NCBI GenBank assembly: GCA_022711615.1
Contig: JAKLER010000009.1
Span: 1 to 33,545, forward strand
Direction of reading: 5' to 3'
Length of the DNA: 33,545 nucleotides
DNA from: Acidobacteriota bacterium
GTDB taxonomy: Bacteria; Acidobacteriota; Thermoanaerobaculia; UBA5066
Shown: positions 7,458-14,843 of the stretch, in pieces
How positions within the stretch are numbered: the stretch's first letter is position 1
Layout of the letters: every line of letters begins with the position of its first letter
The notes under the pieces: model-generated
What the model was told of the DNA's origin: nothing
Databases searched by the model: none
Seen by the model: the letters and a program-made list of their open reading frames with translations, nothing else
Program-made: the position numbers and the translations under genes

Positions 7458-9932
7458 CTAGCGCGGCGCCGCCTCCGGCGGGACGGGCGCGAGGTGCCAG
7501 ATCTCCCGGGCGTACTCGCGGATCGTCCGGTCGGAGGAGAACTTCCCCATCCGCGCCACGTTCAGCACCGCCTTGCGCGTCCACCCGGCCGCGTCCGTCC
7601 ACTGGTCCGCGACCCGCTCCTGCGCCGTGGCGTAGGCGTCGAAGTCGGCGAGGTGGAAGTACGGGTCGTGGTTCTCGACGACGTTCTCGAAGAGCCAGGA
7701 GAAGATCCCCGGCTCGAACGGAGCGAAGAGGGGCGTCCGGAACGCGTCGAGGACGCGCCGGACGCGCGGGTCGTCCTCGTAGACGCGCCGGGCGGAGTAC
7801 GCCCCGGGCTGCTTCAGACGGTCGAGCTCCTCCGCGGTGTGGCCGAAGATGAAGATGTTCTCCTCGCCCGCCTCCTCCATGATCTCGATGTTCGCGCCGT
7901 CGAGCGTCCCGATCGTCAGCGCGCCGTTCATCGAGAGCTTCATGTTGCCGGTGCCGGACGCCTCCATCCCGGCGGTCGAGATCTGCTCGGAGAGGTCGGC
8001 CGCCGGAATGATCCGCTCGGCGAGCGAGACCCGGTAGTCGGGGAGGAAGACGCACTTGAGCATCCCCTTCACCCGCGTGTCCCGGTTGACCCTCTCCCCG
8101 ACGGCGTGGATCAGCTTGATGACCTGCTTGGCGATCCAGTAGCCGGGGGCGGCCTTGCCGGCGAAGACGAACGTCCGCGGCGCCTTCGGGAGCTCCCCGT
8201 CCTCGACGATCCGGAAATAGAGGTGGACGACGTGGAGGGCGTTCAGGAGCTGCCGCTTGTAGAGGTGGATCCGCTTGATCTGGATGTCGAAGAGGGAGTC
8301 GGGGTCGACCCGCACCCGGGTCAGGTCGGCGACGATCCTCGCGAGGCGGACCTTGTTCTCGCGTTTGACGGCGCGGAAGCGGTCGCGGAACGCGGCGTCC
8401 TCGGCGAGCCGGTCGAGCGGCTCGCGCAGGAGGCCGTAGTCGGTCACCCAGCCGGGGCCGGCGGTCTCGGTGAGGAGGGCGGCGAGGCTCGGGTTCGACT
8501 TCAGGAGCCAGCGTCGCGGCGTGACGCCGTTCGTCTTGTTGTTGAACCGCTCCGGGTGGAGGCGGTAGAGGTCGGGGAAGAGGTTCTCGGTGATGAGGCG
8601 GGAGTGGAGGGCCGCGACGCCGTTGATGGAGTGGCTCCCGGCCGCCGCGAGCTGAGCCATCCGGACCTGCTTCGGCTCCCCCTCCTCGATCATCGAGACG
8701 CGGGCGAGGACCTCCTGGTCGCCCGGCGCGCGGTGCGCCACCTCGTCGAGGAAGCGGCGGTTGATCTCGTAGATGATCTGCAGGTGCCGCGGCAGGACCG
8801 TCTCGACGAGCGGGAGCGGCCACTTCTCGAGCGCTTCCGGCAGCAGGGTGTGGTTCGTGTAGCCGAGCGTGGCGACGGTCATCTCCCACGCCCGCTCCCA
8901 CGCCACGTCGTGCTCGTCGACGAAGAGCCGCATCAGCTCGGCCACGGCGAGGGCGGGGTGGGTGTCGTTCAGCTGGATCGCGATCCGGTCGGGGAACGCC
9001 GCGATGGGATGCCCCTCGCGGAGGAAGCGCCGGAGGATGTCCCGTAGGGCGCAGGCGACGAAGAAGTACTCCTGCAGGAGGCGGAGCTCCTTCCCCTTCT
9101 GGACCCTGTCGGAGGGGTAGAGGACCTTGGAGATCGTCTCCGACCCGATCGACTCCTGGACCGCCTGGACGTAGTCGCCGGAGTTGAAGAACTCCATGTT
9201 GAACTCGTCGGAGGCGCGCGCGGAGTAGAGCCGGAGCGCGTTCACCGTCTCGCCGCCGTAGCCGACGACGGGCATCTCGTGCGGCACGCCGACGAGGATC
9301 TTCCAGTCCATCCACATCGGGTTGTACTGGCTCTTCCGGTCGACCGTGTCGACGATCCGGCCGTAGACCGGGACGAGGACGGCCTCCTCGGGCCGCTCGA
9401 CGGTCCAGGGCATCGCGGCGTGGAGCCAGCGGTCGGGGCGCTCCTTCTGGTAGCCGTTGTCGATCTCCTGGCGGAAGAGGCCGTACTGGTAGAAGAGGCC
9501 GTAGCCGTAGCCCGGCAGGTGGAGCGTCGCGAGCGAGTCGAGGAAGCAGGCGGCGAGGCGGCCGAGGCCTCCGTTGCCGAGCCCGGCGTCGACCTCCTCC
9601 TCGCGCACCTGGTCGAGGCCGTGCCCCAGCTCGGCGAGCGCCTGGACGGCCGCGTCGTGAAGGCCGAGGTTGTGGAGGGAGTCGACGAGCGAGCGCCCGA
9701 TCAGGAACTCCATCGAGAGGTAGTAGACCCGCTTGGCGCCGGCCTGCCGGTAGCGCTTCTCCGTCGCGAGGAGGCGCTCCCAGGCCCGGTCGCGGACGGC
9801 GAGCCCGAGGGCCTGGAAGAGGTCGCCGTTCGTCGCGTCCTCCCAGGCCTTTCCGAGCGAGTGCCGGACGTGCCAGCGGATCGCCTCGCGCAGCTCCTCC
9901 CCGGTCCGCGGCAGCGGCGGGGCGACGCTCAT
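7458..9932 (-). CDS. glgP: Glycogen/alpha-glucan phosphorylase
   Basis: This 824-aa GT35 enzyme releases glucose-1-phosphate from alpha-1,4-glucans. Family landmarks are NGGLGRLAACFLDSLAT near the N-terminus, KTNGVTPRRWL, and the PLP site GTGNMKLSMNGALTIGTLDG, where Lys665 should hold pyridoxal phosphate. Length is normal for the family. I chose ATG at 9932 because its start overlaps the stop of the STAS gene (ATGA 9929-9932). The open frame extends much further upstream to 10994, but that part lies across the STAS and M14 genes and is a GC-rich shadow. Coupling to an anti-sigma-antagonist-like protein is unusual. Confidence 0.96.
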   Translation of the reverse strand: MSVAPPLPRTGEELREAIRWHVRHSLGKAWEDATNGDLFQALGLAVRDRAWERLLATEKRYRQAGAKRVYYLSMEFLIGRSLVDSLHNLGLHDAAVQALAELGHGLDQVREEEVDAGLGNGGLGRLAACFLDSLATLHLPGYGYGLFYQYGLFRQEIDNGYQKERPDRWLHAAMPWTVERPEEAVLVPVYGRIVDTVDRKSQYNPMWMDWKILVGVPHEMPVVGYGGETVNALRLYSARASDEFNMEFFNSGDYVQAVQESIGSETISKVLYPSDRVQKGKELRLLQEYFFVACALRDILRRFLREGHPIAAFPDRIAIQLNDTHPALAVAELMRLFVDEHDVAWERAWEMTVATLGYTNHTLLPEALEKWPLPLVETVLPRHLQIIYEINRRFLDEVAHRAPGDQEVLARVSMIEEGEPKQVRMAQLAAAGSHSINGVAALHSRLITENLFPDLYRLHPERFNNKTNGVTPRRWLLKSNPSLAALLTETAGPGWVTDYGLLREPLDRLAEDAAFRDRFRAVKRENKVRLARIVADLTRVRVDPDSLFDIQIKRIHLYKRQLLNALHVVHLYFRIVEDGELPKAPRTFVFAGKAAPGYWIAKQVIKLIHAVGERVNRDTRVKGMLKCVFLPDYRVSLAERIIPAADLSEQISTAGMEASGTGNMKLSMNGALTIGTLDGANIEIMEEAGEENIFIFGHTAEELDRLKQPGAYSARRVYEDDPRVRRVLDAFRTPLFAPFEPGIFSWLFENVVENHDPYFHLADFDAYATAQERVADQWTDAAGWTRKAVLNVARMGKFSSDRTIREYAREIWHLAPVPPEAAPR

Positions 9933-10270
9933 CGGGCCCCCACGGCGGCGACCGCGTCCTCCACCGTGTCGTGGAGCGCGAGCACCTTGTCGAGCCGCGT
10001 CAGGCGGAAGACGGCGCGGACGGCGTCGCGCGCTCCGGCGATCCGGAGGTCGCCTCCCTCGGGGAGCCCCTTCACGAGCGACAGGATGGAGGCCAGCCCG
10101 GCGCTGTCGATGAACGCGACGGGCGAGAGGTCGAGGACGACCTTCGGCGCCGTCCCGGTGAGCGCGCCCGACATGCGCGCCTTGAAGTCGGGGGCAGAGA
10201 GGGCGTCGAGGCGGGTGTCCTCGATCCGGGCCAGGACGTGAGACTCCCTCGGCTCGATCGTCAGGTTCAT
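9929..10270 (-). CDS. STAS-domain protein, anti-sigma factor antagonist type
   Basis: This 113-aa single STAS domain resembles SpoIIAA/RsbV. The phosphorylation loop VAFIDSAGLASIL has the Ser (Ser56) directly after Asp that kinases of the SpoIIAB/RsbW family phosphorylate; the next residue is Ala instead of Ser/Thr, which is tolerated. GGGAGGAAC precedes the ATG at 10270. The stop overlaps the phosphorylase start, implying co-translation. In the family the unphosphorylated protein binds an anti-sigma kinase and frees a sigma factor. No such kinase or sigma factor is encoded in this window, so its partner must lie elsewhere. Confidence 0.88.
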   Translation of the reverse strand: MNLTIEPRESHVLARIEDTRLDALSAPDFKARMSGALTGTAPKVVLDLSPVAFIDSAGLASILSLVKGLPEGGDLRIAGARDAVRAVFRLTRLDKVLALHDTVEDAVAAVGAR

Positions 10271-10470
10271 CGTTCCTCCCTCGGCTCCGTCCGGAGACCC
10301 GGCGAGGGGTCCCCTCCCGGCGAGCCCCGCGCGAACCGGCGGAACCGCTCCCCGGCACGCCGCGGGAGGAGCCTTCAGGGAACCGAACCCCTTTCGTCCC
10401 GGACGCGGTCAGCTTGCCACTCGTGGCGGAGGTGTCAAGAAGGGCGCTGCCCCGCGGCGTCGATCGCTGG

Positions 10471-10482
10471 TACCGTCCCGCC
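10471..10482 (+). promoter_or_regulatory. Candidate -10 element of a leaderless M14 peptidase mRNA
   Basis: TACCGT (10471-10476, TANNNT type) lies exactly 6 nt before the ATG at 10483, and there is no Shine-Dalgarno. The 212-bp gap to the divergent STAS gene also contains a short palindrome GAGGGGTCCCCTC near 10303. A -35 element is not evident. Confidence 0.4.
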
Positions 10483-11880
10483 ATGCCGGGAGCGCTCCTC
10501 CTCGCCGCCGCCCTCGCCGCAGTCCCCTCTGCCGCGCCGCCCGCTCCCGCACCGGAGGCGCTCCACGCCGCCTGGCCGGGCGTGCGGCTCTCGCCCCCGT
10601 CCGGCTCGTACGCCCCCGAGGCGCTCCGGGCCGACCTCGAGGCGCTCGCGGGCAGCTCCCGCGGCGTCGTCCGGATCGCGGAGAAGGGGCGCTCGACCGA
10701 GGGCCGGGAGATCGCGGTCGTCCTCGCGGGAAGCGGCCCGGAAAAAGTCCTCCTCTGGTCGCAGATGCACGGCGACGAGCCGACCGCGACGGCAGCGCTC
10801 GTCGACCTCCTCGCGTTCCTCGCCGAGAACGGGGCCGAGCCCGCCACCGCGCACCTCCTCACGCGCCTCACCCTCGTCGTCGTCCCGATGCTCAACCCGG
10901 ACGGCGCCGTGCGCGGCGACCGGAGGAACGCGCAGGGGATCGACATCAACCGAGATGCCTCGAGGCTCCAGTCGCCCGAAGGGCGCTTCCTCAAGGAGCT
11001 CCGCGATCGCTACGCGCCGTCGGCCGGCTTCAACCTCCACAACCAGAGCCCGCTCGTCACCGCCGGTCCGGGGGGGCCGCAGGTGGCGATCGCCGTCCTC
11101 GCCGTATCGGCCTCCCGGAACGAACCCGACGGGCCGTCCCTCGCACGAAAGCGGGGCCTGGCGGGACACCTCGCCCGGGTCGCCTCGACGTTCGTGCCGG
11201 GCCGAGTCACCCGCTACGCCACCGACTACACCGAGCGCGCCTTCGGCGACTCGATGTCGCGCTGGGGGACCCCGACCGTCCTCCTCGAGACCGGCGGCTG
11301 GCACGGCCCGCGGGAAGAGGAGCGCCTCGTGAGGCTCAACTTCGTCCTCCTCCTCTCGGCGCTCCACGCCCTCGCGCGCGGCGAGGAGACGGCGGACGCC
11401 CCGTTCTACGAGACGCTCCCGCCGAACGTCCGCGGCGACCTCGTCGACCTCGTCCTGCGCGGAGCCACCGTCCACGGCGGGCGCGGCCTCCCGCCCTTCC
11501 TCTCCGACGTCGCGGTCGTGAAGGCGCGCGCTTTCGCGGGCGACGGCCGGCGGCTCTCCTCGGCCGCCGTCGTCGACGTCGGCGACCTCGGGCACCTCGC
11601 GGGCCTCGAGGAGCTGGACGCCGCCGGCCTCGTTCTCGCGCCGGCCCCGGTCGGAGGGGCTGAAGCGTGGGAGAAGGTCGTCTCCGATCTCGCCGCACGG
11701 GGCCTCGCGAAGGACGGAGCGTTCCTCCTCGACGACGCCGCGCTCGCGCGCGAAGCCCGCGCCTGGGCCGCGGGGCGGGCGATCGTCCCGTGGGCGACGG
11801 TCGATCTCGTTCTCTTCCGGAAGGGGGAGAAGGGGCTCGTCGTCGAGGGATTCGTCCGCGAGGGGAGCCGGACGAAGTAA
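10483..11880 (+). CDS. M14-family zinc carboxypeptidase, secreted
   Basis: This 465-aa protein has a signal peptide (MPGALLLAAALAAVPSAA) followed by an M14 carboxypeptidase domain. Zinc ligands are His96 and Glu99 in MHGDE and His186 in NLHNQ. RNAQGIDINRD supplies the substrate-binding Asn/Arg region, and Glu269 in LLETGGW fits the catalytic glutamate. It would remove C-terminal residues or cleave peptides in the periplasm. The C-terminal 170 residues form an additional alpha/beta region not recognised. The start at 10483 was chosen because it begins the signal peptide; the longer frame from 10414 does not. It is convergent with the NTF2-like lipoprotein gene. Confidence 0.9.
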   Translation: MPGALLLAAALAAVPSAAPPAPAPEALHAAWPGVRLSPPSGSYAPEALRADLEALAGSSRGVVRIAEKGRSTEGREIAVVLAGSGPEKVLLWSQMHGDEPTATAALVDLLAFLAENGAEPATAHLLTRLTLVVVPMLNPDGAVRGDRRNAQGIDINRDASRLQSPEGRFLKELRDRYAPSAGFNLHNQSPLVTAGPGGPQVAIAVLAVSASRNEPDGPSLARKRGLAGHLARVASTFVPGRVTRYATDYTERAFGDSMSRWGTPTVLLETGGWHGPREEERLVRLNFVLLLSALHALARGEETADAPFYETLPPNVRGDLVDLVLRGATVHGGRGLPPFLSDVAVVKARAFAGDGRRLSSAAVVDVGDLGHLAGLEELDAAGLVLAPAPVGGAEAWEKVVSDLAARGLAKDGAFLLDDAALAREARAWAAGRAIVPWATVDLVLFRKGEKGLVVEGFVREGSRTK

Positions 11881-11883
11881 CGG

Positions 11884-11898
11884 CCGTCGTCCCGACGG
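11884..11898. terminator. Convergent-gene hairpin after the M14 peptidase
   Basis: CCGTCG (11884-11889) pairs with CGACGG (11893-11898) around the loop TCC, in the 19-bp gap between convergent stops. No U-tract is present. Confidence 0.45.
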
Positions 11899-11899
11899 G

Positions 11900-12361
11900 T
11901 CAGGGCTCCGTCGGGCAGACCGGGTTCCCCTTGTCGAAGACGATCCGCCACGTCCCGGGGCCTTCGCGCCGCCAGATCGACGTGAACGTGCCGGTCTGCT
12001 TCCCTGTGGGGTCGCGGACCGGTCCCGTGCTGAGCGCGAGCGTCCCCGAGTCGAGGACCTCGACCTGCGCGGGCTCCCAGGAGAAGGGGGCCTCCTTCCC
12101 CTCGTAGTACTTCTTCCACCAGGCCGCGACCGCCTCCGCGCCGCGGAGCGGCTTCTCTCCGGAGAAGAAGATCGTCTCCGAGGCGAGGAACGACGCGAAC
12201 GCGGCGTGGTCGCGGTCGGCCATCGTCTTCGCGAACGCACGCTCGGTCGCGAAGACCTCCTCGCGGAGGGCCGCGGCGGAGGACGACGGAGGGGCGCTGG
12301 CGCAGCCCACGGCGGCGCCGACGGCGAGAAGGACAGCCGGTCCGGAACGGGCGACGTTCAT
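11900..12361 (-). CDS. DUF4440/SnoaL-like (NTF2 fold) lipoprotein
   Basis: This 153-aa protein has a lipoprotein signal ending in AAVGC. It is followed by a cone-fold NTF2-like domain: the helix EVFATERAFAKTMADRDHAAFASFL, then FFSGEKPLRGAEAVAAWWKKYYEG, then strands including GTFTSIWRREGPGTWRIVFDKGN. This pattern is typical of DUF4440 proteins, which are often binding or ketosteroid-isomerase-like folds of unknown role. GGAGG lies just upstream of the ATG at 12361. The gene is alone between convergent and divergent neighbours. Confidence 0.85.
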   Translation of the reverse strand: MNVARSGPAVLLAVGAAVGCASAPPSSSAAALREEVFATERAFAKTMADRDHAAFASFLASETIFFSGEKPLRGAEAVAAWWKKYYEGKEAPFSWEPAQVEVLDSGTLALSTGPVRDPTGKQTGTFTSIWRREGPGTWRIVFDKGNPVCPTEP

Positions 12362-12606
12362 CGATACCTCCGAAGGATTCGCGCCGGACCTTATCGCGGC
12401 CGGGGCCGCAGAGCCACGAGCACTCCACGAGGAGGAACAACCTCGCCCTCGCCCATCGCACCAGCCTCTCGCACGCCGGGAGGTGAACGGTGGCGGCGCC
12501 GGTCTGAAGTCCGAAGGCGGTCGCATCCCGGGGACGCCGCTCGTGAAACCGGCATGGGGCGGTCCCGGGCGGGTGCGGCAGACGGGAGCCGGCGACCCGC
12601 GAGTGC

Positions 12607-12618
12607 TAGAGTTTCTCC
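12607..12618 (+). promoter_or_regulatory. Candidate -10 element of a leaderless HEPN mRNA
   Basis: TGCTAGAGT (extended -10; hexamer TAGAGT at 12607-12612) sits 6 nt before the HEPN ATG, with no Shine-Dalgarno. The remaining 245 bp back to the divergent lipoprotein gene show no gene. Confidence 0.45.
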
Positions 12619-13005
12619 ATGCCGGGGCTCGATCGCGAGAAGCACGCCGCGTTCTGGAAGGCGGGCGCCGAGGAGGATCTCGCCGCCGCCTCGCGGCTCC
12701 TCGAATCGGGACACCGCCGACACGGCCTCTTCTTCGCCCACCTTGCCGTCGAGAAGGCGCTGAAGCGGCTCGCGACGCTCCGGACGGGCGAGGTTCCGCC
12801 GAAGAGCCACGACCTGCTCCGGCTGGCCGCCGTCGCAGGACTCGCCGTGGACGAGGAACGTGGCGTGTCGATGGCGCGCCTCGGGCGTTTCTGCATGGAG
12901 GGGCGGTATCCGGAGTCGTGGGCGCCGCCGCCGTCTCCGGAGCTGGCAACGGAGGTCCTCGAACAGGCCAAGGGGCTCGTCGCGTGGCTGAGCTCGATGT
13001 CCTAG
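12619..13005 (+). CDS. HEPN-domain protein (partner of nucleotidyltransferase)
   Basis: This 128-aa all-helical protein matches the HEPN family (PF05168 type): an N-terminal helix AAFWKAGAEEDLAAASRLLESG, then HLAVEKALKRLATLRTG, then PKSHDLLRLAAVAGL. The usual RNase motif of toxic HEPN proteins (Rx4-6H) is represented at best by RHGLFFAH, so ribonuclease activity is uncertain. Its 3' end overlaps the nucleotidyltransferase gene by 22 bp. Such HEPN-MNT pairs act as toxin-antitoxin modules in several bacteria, where the MNT partner AMPylates the HEPN protein. Confidence 0.82.
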   Translation: MPGLDREKHAAFWKAGAEEDLAAASRLLESGHRRHGLFFAHLAVEKALKRLATLRTGEVPPKSHDLLRLAAVAGLAVDEERGVSMARLGRFCMEGRYPESWAPPPSPELATEVLEQAKGLVAWLSSMS

Positions 13006-13328
13006 CCAAGATCCGGCTCTACCTGGAGACGGTCCAGAGGCTGGGGATCCCCGTGGCGCGAGCCGTCCTCTTCGGGTCCCGGGCTCGAGGCACCGCCGGC
13101 GAGTGGAGCGACATCGACCTCGTCGTCGTCTCGCCGGTCTTCGACGGCCCGGACGGGCCCGGTGCGGTCGACACGCTCTGGCGGGCCTGCGCCGCGACGG
13201 GGGGCTACATCGAGCCCGTGGCCTGCGGCGTGAAGCGCTGGGAGGAGGACGACAGCTCTCCCCTCCTCGCCGTCGCGCGTGCGGAGGGGATCGACGTCCT
13301 CGGTGCGGCGCGGGTCGCAGGCCTCTGA
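12984..13328 (+). CDS. MNT-type minimal nucleotidyltransferase
   Basis: This 114-aa protein starts at a GTG inside the end of the HEPN gene. The polymerase-beta fold signature GSRARGTAGEWSDIDLVVVS contains the GS and DxD residues that bind nucleotide and metal. In characterised MNT-HEPN pairs this enzyme adds AMP to the HEPN toxin and neutralises it. Gene order here (HEPN first) is one of the two orders known. No Shine-Dalgarno is obvious, so translation probably depends on coupling. Only 28 bp separate the stop from the convergent aldo/keto reductase. Confidence 0.85.
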   Translation: MAELDVLAKIRLYLETVQRLGIPVARAVLFGSRARGTAGEWSDIDLVVVSPVFDGPDGPGAVDTLWRACAATGGYIEPVACGVKRWEEDDSSPLLAVARAEGIDVLGAARVAGL

Positions 13329-13356
13329 ATTTGGGCTTCGAGGATTCGCTCCCGCC

Positions 13357-14757
13357 CTACCCCCCGAACGCTCCCACCACGTCCCGCACGTACTCGGGCC
13401 GGCGCATCCCGACGAGGACGCTCGTCACGCCCTCGACGTCCGCGAGGCCCTTGATCGTCCTCTGCGAGAGGGTCCCCTCGGGCGACTCGTGGAGGTCGCG
13501 GGTGACGATCGGCGAGAGGTCGGCGGCGCGGGCCTCCTCCTTCGGCAGGAGGCGCGCGACGAGCGCGGAGGCGGCCTCGAGGAGGGCCGCGTCCCAGCCG
13601 TCGGCCCAGCGGCCGAAATCGGCGTCGCGGTCGAAGACCTCGCGCAGCTCCGAGAGGAGCTCGGTGCGTCGCGGCTCGACGACGTCGTCCCAGACCTCGC
13701 GGAAGGTCGAGAGGTCGAGGCCGCGCTTCTCGAACTCGGCGAGGAGGGGCGAGACGGCGAGGAGCTCCTCGGGCGGCGCGACGCCGTCCTCCACCGAGAG
13801 GCGCGGCGCGTAGACGAGCGCGAACTCCTCCTCCGCCGAGCGGAGGCGGGCGAGGGCGTCGGGCGCGAAGGAGGGGACGGGCGGGAAAGGCGCGCCGACC
13901 GTTGCGAAGCGGTGGAGCCGCCCCTGCCGGAACCCGTTCAGCGGGCGGTTCACGAGGACGGCGAGGCCGTGCTCGCGGGCGACGTCGAGGACGCTCCGGC
14001 CGTCGGAGGTGTGGATCGGCTCGCGCGCGCCGAGCTCCACCGGGTTCATCGGGAGCTGGATCGCCGCGAAGCCGGGGCCGGCGAGGTCGAGGAGGCGAAG
14101 GAGATCGACGGCGTCGTCCTTCTCGTGCGGGACGACGAACGTGTTCGAGGAGACGCCGTAGGCGCCGATCCGCCCCGCGGCGACCTCCTTCTCGAGCTGC
14201 TCGAAGGCCCGGCCGGCCCGGTCGTAGAACGTGTCGCGCGCCTCGGCGAGCGGCAGGTTCCGGTGCTCGGCGTCCGCCAGGAAGTACTCGGGGTTGTGGA
14301 GGAGGAGGAGGTCGACGCGCGGCATCGCGAGGCGCCCGAGCGAGGCGGAGAGCTGGTCCTTCAGGAACGGCGGGGAGATGCAGTGCCAGCAGTCCCGCGA
14401 GTACTCCGTCAGCTCGGGCCACGGGTCTCCGAGCTTGCGGCGCTGGTGCGCGTCGCGGAGGTTCTGCCCCTGGACGTAGCCCGCCTTCGTGACGACGACG
14501 ACGTCCTCGCGGCGGACCTCGCCCGCCGCGGCCATCTCCCGGAGGACCTTCCCGACGAGGAGCTCGCTGTGCCCGTCGCCGTAGTTCGTCGAGGTGTCGA
14601 CGAGGTTCACGCCGGAGAGGAGCGCGAGCCGGAGCGCCTCCCGGTGCCGGTCCGACCGGTCGTCCACCCGGTAGCACCCGAACCCGACGGGGGAGACGCG
14701 GGCGTGGAGCTTGCCCAGCGGGCGGCGGGACGACTCGGGGAGGCGGGCCTCGCTCAT
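13357..14757 (-). CDS. Aldo/keto reductase with long C-terminal extension
   Basis: This 466-aa protein has an N-terminal AKR barrel with the full catalytic tetrad: Asp54 and Tyr59 (DTSTNYG), Lys91 (VVTKAG) and His154 (LLLHNPE). GAYGVSSN is the strand after the substrate pocket. AKRs of this size reduce carbonyl groups with NADPH. The C-terminal 150 residues (from about 310) exceed the usual 320-aa AKR length; the end, GLADVEGVTSVLVGMRRPEYVRDVV, resembles the normal AKR tail, so the extra segment is an insertion within the barrel's second half. It is divergent from the radical SAM gene; TATCGT on the minus strand lies 8 nt before ATG. Substrate unknown. Confidence 0.88.
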   Translation of the reverse strand: MSEARLPESSRRPLGKLHARVSPVGFGCYRVDDRSDRHREALRLALLSGVNLVDTSTNYGDGHSELLVGKVLREMAAAGEVRREDVVVVTKAGYVQGQNLRDAHQRRKLGDPWPELTEYSRDCWHCISPPFLKDQLSASLGRLAMPRVDLLLLHNPEYFLADAEHRNLPLAEARDTFYDRAGRAFEQLEKEVAAGRIGAYGVSSNTFVVPHEKDDAVDLLRLLDLAGPGFAAIQLPMNPVELGAREPIHTSDGRSVLDVAREHGLAVLVNRPLNGFRQGRLHRFATVGAPFPPVPSFAPDALARLRSAEEEFALVYAPRLSVEDGVAPPEELLAVSPLLAEFEKRGLDLSTFREVWDDVVEPRRTELLSELREVFDRDADFGRWADGWDAALLEAASALVARLLPKEEARAADLSPIVTRDLHESPEGTLSQRTIKGLADVEGVTSVLVGMRRPEYVRDVVGAFGG

Positions 14758-14831
14758 GGGTCGGGACGATATCGGACGCGCGCCGGAACGTCCCGCCCCG
14801 GGCCCGACTTCGGCGCGCTTGCCGCGCCTGC

Positions 14832-14843
14832 GACAATCGGCCG
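14832..14843 (+). promoter_or_regulatory. Candidate -10 element of a leaderless radical SAM mRNA
   Basis: GACAAT (14832-14837) lies exactly 6 nt before the ATG at 14844, and there is no Shine-Dalgarno. The 86-bp divergent gap also carries TATCGT on the minus strand (14766-14771) for the aldo/keto reductase. Confidence 0.4.

Noticed and set aside
9933-10994. N-terminal extension of the phosphorylase frame to 10994
   Set aside because: The extension runs through the STAS gene in another frame and antisense to the M14 gene; the ATG at 9932 gives the normal family length.
13103-13813. Plus-strand 236-aa ORF over the MNT end and reductase
   Set aside because: Shadow frame crossing two genes on opposite strands, low-complexity Arg/Ser content.
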